The notes under the pieces were generated by a model. The model was not told the DNA's origin, searched no databases, and saw only the letters and a list, made by a program, of their open reading frames with translations. A DNA stretch of 64,000 bases from Pratylenchus scribneri (taxonomy: Eukaryota; Nematoda; Chromadorea; Rhabditida; Pratylenchidae). Of the stretch, positions 57,421 through 64,000 are shown piece after piece. The position numbers were made by a program, and so were the translations under genes. How positions within the stretch are numbered: position 1 is the first letter of the stretch; every line of letters begins with the position of its first letter. The stretch is from the NCBI GenBank assembly GCA_030063045.1, contig JAQSEB010000014.1, positions 620,001 to 684,000 of the forward strand, read 5' to 3'.

Positions 57421-60400
57421 ATGGAAATGGAAATGGATCCAATTTTAGCCGGCGGATTGGATATTGTGGACAATGTTAAATTGGAAATTAATTGTCCAAA
57501 AAATGAAAAAATATTGGACAAAAAATTGGAAAATATTAATTTGGCCGAAAATATGGAAGAGGAATTGACCAAATTATTGAGGTGAAATTATAAAAATAAA
57601 ATTAATAAAAATTAAAATATTTCAAAGTAAAATAAGCGAATTGGAAGGCAAAAAGGAGGAATTGGAGGAAATTTGCCCAAATTTTCTTCTGGCCATTCAA
57701 AAATATTTCCAATCACCAAAATGGGCCAATTTGGAGGGCAGTCAAACAATTTTGTGCCAATGCTTTGGAATTTGTCAAAAATTGGCAAAAATAGAGGATT
57801 CGAAGCTTGTCCGAAAATCGGCCAGTGCCGGATTGAGAATTTTATTGGCAGCTACAAAAATGGACGAAAATCTAAATTTCAATATTTGGGACATATTTTT
57901 GACATTGTTGGATGGTTTGGAAGAACCACAGGTTCAAAATTAATTGCAAAAATTTATTTATAAATATTTTTATTAGTACCATTTGATTCTTCCAATTCTT
58001 CCAAAATTTGAAATTTTAATTAAATTTGTTGACCAATTGGAATGTTCCTCCAATTTGACATTGTCCTCAAATCAATTTACATGGAATTGGCTTTGTTTAT
58101 TATTTGAAAAGGCCATCAAACATCCAAATGGATGGATTCGAATTTGGGCCTTACAAAGAGCGGCGAAATTGCCAAAGAAATTGCATCGAGACAAGGAGGT
58201 TGATTTTTGGGTCAAATTATTGGAAATAACAACTTTTGAACAGTTCATTTTACATTCAATTTTGCCTGCATTAAATGGAATTGACCCATTGTGGAGACTG
58301 GCCGAAAAAGGGGAATTGTACAAATTTATTTACCAAATTAGCCAAATGCTTTCAAATTCATTGGAATTTTGCAATTCGAATGAAAATAAAAGTTGCCCCA
58401 AAATTGGTTGATTATTCCCTAAAAAATCATTTTTAAGTTGATTTCATCATTTCTCTCATTGAATTGATTTCAAATCCAACCAAATTGTGGACGGCATGCC
58501 CTCTTTATTTCATTTCAAAATCGCTCAATTTTTGCATTGAAGAGAGGAATATTTTCCCAATTGAAAATGCCGAATTTCATCCACAATGGAGGTTCTTTAT
58601 ACCAAAATTTATAATACCGTATTTTTTCTATTATAAGACCAGTCCCTAGTAAAAGCTCACTCTCAAAAGTTATGTTTACTTACGCAAATGGATCCGATGC
58701 TTTGGAGTCAACAGGAGTAGGATTTTTTCTACTTGTCCAAAAATAATAATTTTTATACCAAAAGATAGAAGACATTTTTCTGCTTTTGAATCGTCGGAAT
58801 CGACCCTATAAAATTTTTTCTAGTCGTCAAAAATTTTTAAAAATAAGTCTATCTGATGCAGAAAAGTATTCTCTATCTCTTGGTATAAAATTATAATTTT
58901 TGGACAAATAGAAAATTTTTTGAAGTACCCAAAAATCCTACTCCCGTTGACTCCGACACATCGGATCCATTTGTGTGAACATAGCTTAAACATAGCTTAA
59001 TAGTTGCCCATCCTAGAGATACTATGAAAAATTAAATCCCAAGGGCTTTTATTAGAAAAAATACGGTATAACATTCATTGGATTTTATTCAATTTTTAGG
59101 CGACTTTTCCATCGAATTGCGGACATTCCCTACATTTCCCTTCGAATTGCCACAAATCTCAATTTTTTAAACTTTTTCATTCGATTTCATCATTGGGTAA
59201 AAATGTAAAATAAAAAAAATATTTAACCAATTTTAGACAATTAATTCATATCAAAAATTTGCAAAATTTTTGGCCACAAATTTGTTGGAAAGAGGATTAA
59301 ACAAGGAGGAATTTGGTGGAATTATTGAAGAGGGAATTAATGAATTTTGCCGACAAAATTCGGTAAAAATTAAAATTAGAATAAAGGAAAAATGAGAGAA
59401 TTTGACCAAAACAGATTGTCAACAAATTTACGGAAATTTTAAATAAATTCAATGAAATTTATGCGGCAAATAATAATTTGATTGAAATTCAAATGAATTC
59501 TCCAAATTTTGACAATCATTCTGGAATGGATGGCATCGAAAAGTTATGTGAATTTATTTTGGAAACAAAAAATTTCCAATCAATTTGCGAAAATTATGAA
59601 AAATTGGAAAAAAAGATGGACGAAGTTAGTGAATATTATTTAATTAATTAATTTAATTAATTAAAGTTGAAAATTGATGGACTTAATCCGGTTGAATTAA
59701 GCGCATTTTTTGGCAATTTAATTAATCGACTTTTTCGTCAATGCAATGAACAACGAAAGTCGAGGAATTTTTTGCCAAATTTGAAATATTTCCTTCGAAT
59801 TTGTTTTCACCAAAAAATAATTAAATTTGCACAAAAAATTGATGGAAAAGAAGGAGGAGAATTGCTGGAAATAATTCAAGTATATTTTGGGGAGGATTAA
59901 AATGATTTATTAGTTAATTTAAAGGAGAAATTGGACCAATTATTGGTCCAATCCCAATTGAATATTCCAATTGGAGTATTATTGGCAAAACAAATGTTCA
60001 ATTCACGAAATTTGCTTGGAATGAATTGGGAAAATTATTTGGTGAGCAAAATATAGCATTATGGAATAATTTGTAATGAAATTTGGCTCCAAAAGAGTAA
60101 AAGGATGATGGGGTGAATGAAAGTGTCAATCAAATTGTCAATAGTGGGAAAAGATCTCAGTAGAATCAAAAGAAAAATAATTTATTTACTTCAATCTCAC
60201 AAAGCCAATTATTGGATTCATCAGAAGATAATTTTCAAAAATTTTTGCATAGTATAAGATCAAGTAAAATTATTCCATTTTGATGTATATTTTATATGAA
60301 ATGATGATAGTGATACAAATTACCATATTTTCTAAGAGCAAAGGAAATTAATTCCCTCTATCCCCCCTTCTTCCACTATTGACAATTTGATTGACAGTTT

Positions 60401-63032
60401 TCATTCGCTTCCCACTTCCCATCATCCTTTTCCTCTTTTGTGGGCAGTGGGCTAAATTCCATTAATACGGTACACTACAAGCGGTGGTGTCCCAATTGGG
60501 TTGCGCTTGTAGCTCATTAAGGATGAAACCGATTTAGATGATTTTAGTGTCAAATTAAAGATCTCACTGGTGGCTATCAAATTATATCAGATATATTTAG
60601 TTTGGTTAAGATTTGGTGGAATTGTGTTCAAAAAAACGATGAAAAATTCGCAATAGTCTTATTTAATAGTTTTTTAGTAGAACTGTACTAATTCTGAATT
60701 AAACCAAATAAATCTTATATCTATAGAAGTGAGCTCTTTAATTTGGCACCAAAATCATCAATATCGGTTTAACTCTTAATGAGTTAATGTGGCTCAGTTG
60801 GACGTTGAGACGTCCAGTTGAACGGGTCCACCATTAATACCAAATTTTAATTGGAAAATTCATTCATTCTCACATCAGATTGAATTGGCCATTTTTGGAC
60901 CGCACATAAAAAGGGAATGGCACATTTTATGTTTTGCTTACAAACAAATTTATGGTCATTTTTTAATATTTAATATTTTTGAAAATGTTTGCATCAGATG
61001 AAGCAGAATATCAAGGAAAATTCTATCTTCCAATGGAAAATACAAATTTGTTAGTACAATTGAAATAATAAAAATATTATTAAAATTGAGTCCATAGATT
61101 TCATTTATGCGCCCATCAATGCCGTATTTTGGCCATCAAAACAATTTGTTCAATTTTGGCCAAATCCAATGGCCAATTTTTGGATTCCATTTTGTTGGGA
61201 ATAATCAAAAAATTCAATGAATTAAATAAAACAAAATCCAGGTTTTCGGCCAAATTAATTTTCAAAATTGAATATTTTTGAATTAGTTCATTTGGCCTTT
61301 CCATGGCTCATCGCCAAAAAACCCGTTTGGCCCAATTGCTCATTTTAATTTTGGATTTTGCAAATTCCAAAGTATTTTAATTATTCATAATTAAATTGTA
61401 CAATTCCTTTAAAAGGAAATGATCGACCCAATTTTTGATCATTGTGTCCTAAATTTGCTTGACCAAAGCCAACAATATTCAATCAAATTATTTTTTGAAT
61501 GGATTTTGTCACGAATTTTGGCCAAATTCCCAGAATATTTTCCAAAATTTTTGGAATTAGAAAAAAAGGTACAAATATTATTGAAAATTTCTAAATTTTA
61601 TTTTAAGTTTGCCGATGAAAGAATTGGCAGTATTTGTTCATGGCTGAATATTTTCCATCATCATTTGGCCATAAATAATGTAAATAAATAATTAATAAAT
61701 ATATTTTAATTTTTCTTTTTTCCCCTCAAAAGTCCATTGATCAATTACAAAATTTTTTCTCGCGTATTTTGCCCTGGGCAACCCATCAAAATTTTTCGAT
61801 TCGATGCACTGCTTTGGCTGCCATTCGTTTGGAATTGACACAAAATTTTGATAAATTGAAGAATTTGGCCCAATTTTCGATAATTTCCAATTTGGCCGAA
61901 TTCAATTTGGGAACATCCACTGGGTGTTTATTATGTTTTCAAATTTTTCAAAATAATTTTCCCAATTATTTTTTCAGTAATTCTACACGAATTATAAATT
62001 TCCTTTGCGATGATTTCTATTTTGCCCATTTCCATCCAATTGAAAATTTTTCATTGCAAACAATTTTGCAAATATTCCCTGCAAATACGGGAATGCCATC
62101 GGATGAAATATTTCCATTTAAATTATTAATGGTGAATTTTTACAAATTGTATTTAAAATTACATATTTTTTAGTCAATTGAAGAGAATAATGAATTAAAA
62201 TTGCCAATTTTTTGTTCCGATCAAAAATTCATTGAAGCACCATCTTTGGTCTATTCAAGTAAATTAAAATAAATCGGAGTTTAATTAAAATTATGAATTT
62301 TTAAAGATTTGGTGAAGAAAAATGAAGAAATGTGTTCTTCAAATGGCGAAGAAAATAACAAAAATGAATTAATTGGGGAAGTTCAAAGGAAATTGAATAT
62401 TTTTGAGGGCAAAAGTGTAGATGGGAATGAATTAATTGTTTGCGCCACATTAATCAATAAAGCAGCAAATTTGGGAGGTAAATTAAATAAAATAAGAATT
62501 ACTTAATTATTAATTAGGACTTTGCCGTACTTGTGAAATATTCAATGTTCGAACACTTTGCATTTCCAATAAAATTTTGATGGAAAACCAAGAATTCAAG
62601 GCACTTTCATTGAATGCCGAAAATTGGCTTCAAATTGAAGAGGCAAAGGAATTTTAAATTAAATTAGATTAAAATATTATTTAGGTTAAATCCAAAGATT
62701 TATTTGCATATTTGAGTCAAAAACGAATGAATGAAGGGTTTGAATGTATTGCAGCGGAACAAACAACAAAAAGTGTCCCATTGGTAATATGCCAAAATTG
62801 AATTGAATTTATTATAATTTGGTTATTTTTTAAGGAGAATTTCCAATTTCCTCGACGCTCAATTTTGTTATTGGGCGATGAGAAAGAGGGAATTCCGGCT
62901 GAACTTTTTGGTCAAGTGGACTCTACGGTTGAAATCACTCAATTGGGCAAAACTCGTTCATTGAATGTGCATGTCAGTGCCGCATTATGCATTCATCAAT
63001 TTGCGGCACAATGGTTGATGAAAAGGGAATAA
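57421..63032 (+). CDS. TARBP1: TARBP1/Trm3-like tRNA (guanosine-2'-O)-methyltransferase, SpoU family
   Basis: About 21 exons: 57421-57581, 57628-57931, 57977-58406, 58438-58591, 59100-59196, 59237-59362, 59415-59624, 59667-59879, 59925-60041, 60879-60954, 60998-61049, 61098-61241, 61287-61371, 61416-61568, 61608-61679, 61733-62131, 62174-62258, 62307-62477, 62518-62642, 62685-62783, 62835-63032. 3471 nt, 1156 residues, in frame. The first 950 residues are helical repeats (ILPWATHQNFSIRCTALAAI fits the TARBP1 class). The C-terminal 200 are the SpoU/SPOUT catalytic domain: LIVCATLINKAANLGGLCRT, FPRRSILLLGDEKEGIPAEL (motif 2), GKTRSLNVHVSAAL (motif 3). It makes Gm18 in the tRNA D-loop using S-adenosylmethionine. 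Human TARBP1 is about 1620 residues, so this one is shorter in the repeat part. The intron after 62642 is GC-AG. Two introns carry MITEs. Confidence 0.92.
58615..59068. mobile_element. MITE family 1, full-length hairpin in TARBP1 intron 4, TAA target duplication
   Basis: 454 bp. Ends TACCGTATTTTTTCTATTA and TAGAAAAAATACGGTA, flanked by TAA on both sides (58612-58614 and 59069-59071). The inner halves also pair: CAAATGGATCCGATG, GGAGTCAAC.GGAGTAGGATT, TTTGTCCAAAAAT.ATAATTT, ATACCAA.AGATAGA. The whole element is one long imperfect hairpin. Removing it with one TAA leaves a 51-nt intron. The TWA duplication and short ends suggest a PIF/Harbinger-type MITE. Confidence 0.85.
60492..60820. mobile_element. 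MITE family 2 in TARBP1 intron 9
   Basis: Left arm CAATTGGGTTGCGC, CTCATTAAGGATGAAACCGA, TTTAGTGTCAAATTAAAGA. The right arm is inverted: TTTAATTTGGCACCAAAATC, ATATCGGTTTAACTCTTAAT, GTCCAGTTG. Same order as 32458-32785. The host intron is 837 nt (60042-60878); the left 430 nt of it is unremarkable AT-rich sequence. Confidence 0.75.
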
Positions 63033-63355
63033 GGATTTTTAAAGACATTTTTATATGAATCATTTTACTGTATTCAATCTACCATATTTGTAATTTTTAA
63101 GCGCTTTGCCATTTTTAAAATGTTCTGAATCCACAATTTGCTGTTGACATTGTTGAATTTTTGTTTTTTTTTAAAATTTTATTGCCAATATTATCGGAAA
63201 TATTTTGAATAAAAAAATTAAATAATAATTCAATATGCGTATATTTGTAAAATATAAAATCAATGAGGGAATTGTGTAATAAAATGCATAAAATAATTCA
63301 CATAAAAATGATGAGAACCCGTAAAAACAAAAAATCCATTTTACAAAATATCTTT

Positions 63356-63541
63356 TCATATTAAATTTGATGCCGAACGGCCCAATGGTATTCTATGGAT
63401 TAGGGCAACACCATCAATTCTACTGTTTTGCACATTTATTTGCTCCAAATTTGTTGATGGTGAGCATTCGGCAACACTCATCAATCTGCCAATCACACTT
63501 CGCCGTTGTGGCATTAGAGTTGTTGTTCTTTTTGTGAACTT
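63356..63541 (-). CDS. Candidate last exon of an unknown gene
   Basis: Minus strand, after a CATTTAAG acceptor: FTKRTTTLMPQRRSVIGRLM, ending DGVALIHRIPLGRSASNLI and a stop at 63356. About 61 codons, basic, with a well-formed C-terminus. No upstream exon is seen before the repeat at 63641, so the rest would lie beyond a larger intron or outside the window. It could also be chance. Family not recognised. Confidence 0.3.
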   Translation of the reverse strand, partial: KFTKRTTTLMPQRRSVIGRLMSVAECSPSTNLEQINVQNSRIDGVALIHRIPLGRSASNLI

Positions 63542-63640
63542 AAATGAAATCCACACATTAATTATTTATAAAATCATTTTTAATTCATTTTTTATTTATG
63601 TAGCCAAGAATATCTAAGGATAAGGGCATATTCCTATTTG

Positions 63641-63920
63641 TCCTACTGTACCCCCACTTTTTGCCTAATCGCCCTGTCATTTATCAATCAAAAATTGCCC
63701 CAATCTGCCTTTGAAACCCATCCTTTTTCCTATGTTTTTTCCCCTTCACATTTTTTAAGCACAATTAATAAAGAATAATTTAAAGTTGATTCATCTATAA
63801 TCCCTATCCCCTTCTTTAGGTCATTGGGAGGATTAGGCTCCCGGCGAAGGCCCGGGGCGGGACCCTAGGCTCAGCTCTCGTCCCAAAAAACTTTAGCCTA
63901 GATTAGGAGAGGACTAATAT
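63641..63920 (+). repeat. Dispersed structured repeat family 3, copy 3
   Basis: CCTACTGTACCCCCACTTTT, ATCAATCAAAAATTGCCCC, core CTCCCGGCGAAGGCCCGGGG, CGGGACCCTAGGCTCAGCTC, then AGCCTAGATTAGGAG. Same strand and order as copies 1 and 2, and likewise between genes. Confidence 0.75.
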
Positions 63921-64000
63921 TTTATATATTTTTTTATTTTTTTATTACCCTTTCTTGTGTGTTCCATTTGCCCATTTCCTCTTTTTGCTGTTGTTTTCCT

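Larger units (their letters stand above)
63033..64000. other. 3' spacer with candidate minus exon and family 3 repeat
   Basis: After the TARBP1 stop comes 300 bp of plain AT-rich sequence, then the small minus-strand frame (63356-63541) and repeat copy 3 (63641-63920). Nothing else is visible to the window edge. Confidence 0.5.

Noticed and set aside
58592..58618. Use of the MITE-derived GTATTT as the donor of TARBP1 intron 4
   Set aside because: In phase, but the upstream GTTCTT donor at 58592 leaves a normal 51-nt ancestral intron once the MITE is removed, which is simpler.

Overview
This is nuclear DNA from a nematode. It is AT-rich, most introns are about 40-60 nt with TTTTAG/TTTCAG acceptors, and the genes are dense with many exons. 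The gene content is animal and nematode-like: a CYP2-clan P450, a short HSP12-type heat-shock protein, a divergent PBX-class homeodomain protein, COP9 subunit 4, an SLC4 transporter, a TARBP1-type tRNA methylase and a serpin with cassette exons. Four of roughly 95 modelled introns use GC-AG borders with a (C/G)AG|GCAAA donor, a habit known from cyst nematodes. That makes a tylenchid plausible but does not prove it. All exon models were built by eye from splice sites and reading-frame continuity. Each multi-exon model except the P450 sums to an exact multiple of three.

Layout. 0.2-2.75 kb: P450 (+), one frameshift. 7.2-31.1 kb: a 24-kb SLC4 bicarbonate/borate-type transporter gene (+), in which three separate 5' modules (7.2, 17.3 and 26.1 kb), each with its own start, all end in phase 1 and can join one shared membrane core at 28.07 kb. 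31.9-34.4 kb: CSN4 (-). 35.3-37.0 kb: three tandem small single-pass membrane proteins (+). 39.0-39.9 kb: a basic, serine-rich unknown protein (+). 41.4-42.6 kb: a secreted/anchored Thr-rich protein (+). 42.7-43.2 kb: a small hypothetical protein (+). 43.7-45.8 kb: PBX-like homeobox gene with an 860-bp 24-mer minisatellite in an intron (+). 46.6-47.4 kb: small heat-shock protein (+). 47.6-49.3 kb: a palindrome-rich repeat field with a GC-rich satellite core. 51.2-57.1 kb: serpin with eight alternative last exons, each encoding a different reactive-centre loop (+). 57.4-63.0 kb: TARBP1-like tRNA 2'-O-methyltransferase (+).

The most striking system is the serpin. One invariant 316-residue scaffold ends exactly before the loop hinge, followed by eight phase-0 terminal exons with the same hinge and C-terminal strands but different loop residues (predicted P1 Lys, Leu, Arg, Ile, Thr, Cys, Cys, Cys). 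Mutually exclusive splicing would give one gene eight protease specificities. The eighth cassette can also splice to a C-terminal extension. RCL-cassette serpins are known in insects and nematodes as a class; the copy number and the extended eighth cassette look locus-specific.

The second theme is non-coding. Introns and intergenic spaces hold many short inverted-repeat (MITE or fold-back) elements: at least seven families in 64 kb, several inserted in otherwise minimal introns, one with a clear TAA target duplication. A dispersed structured repeat of about 290 bp occurs three times, always on the + strand between genes.
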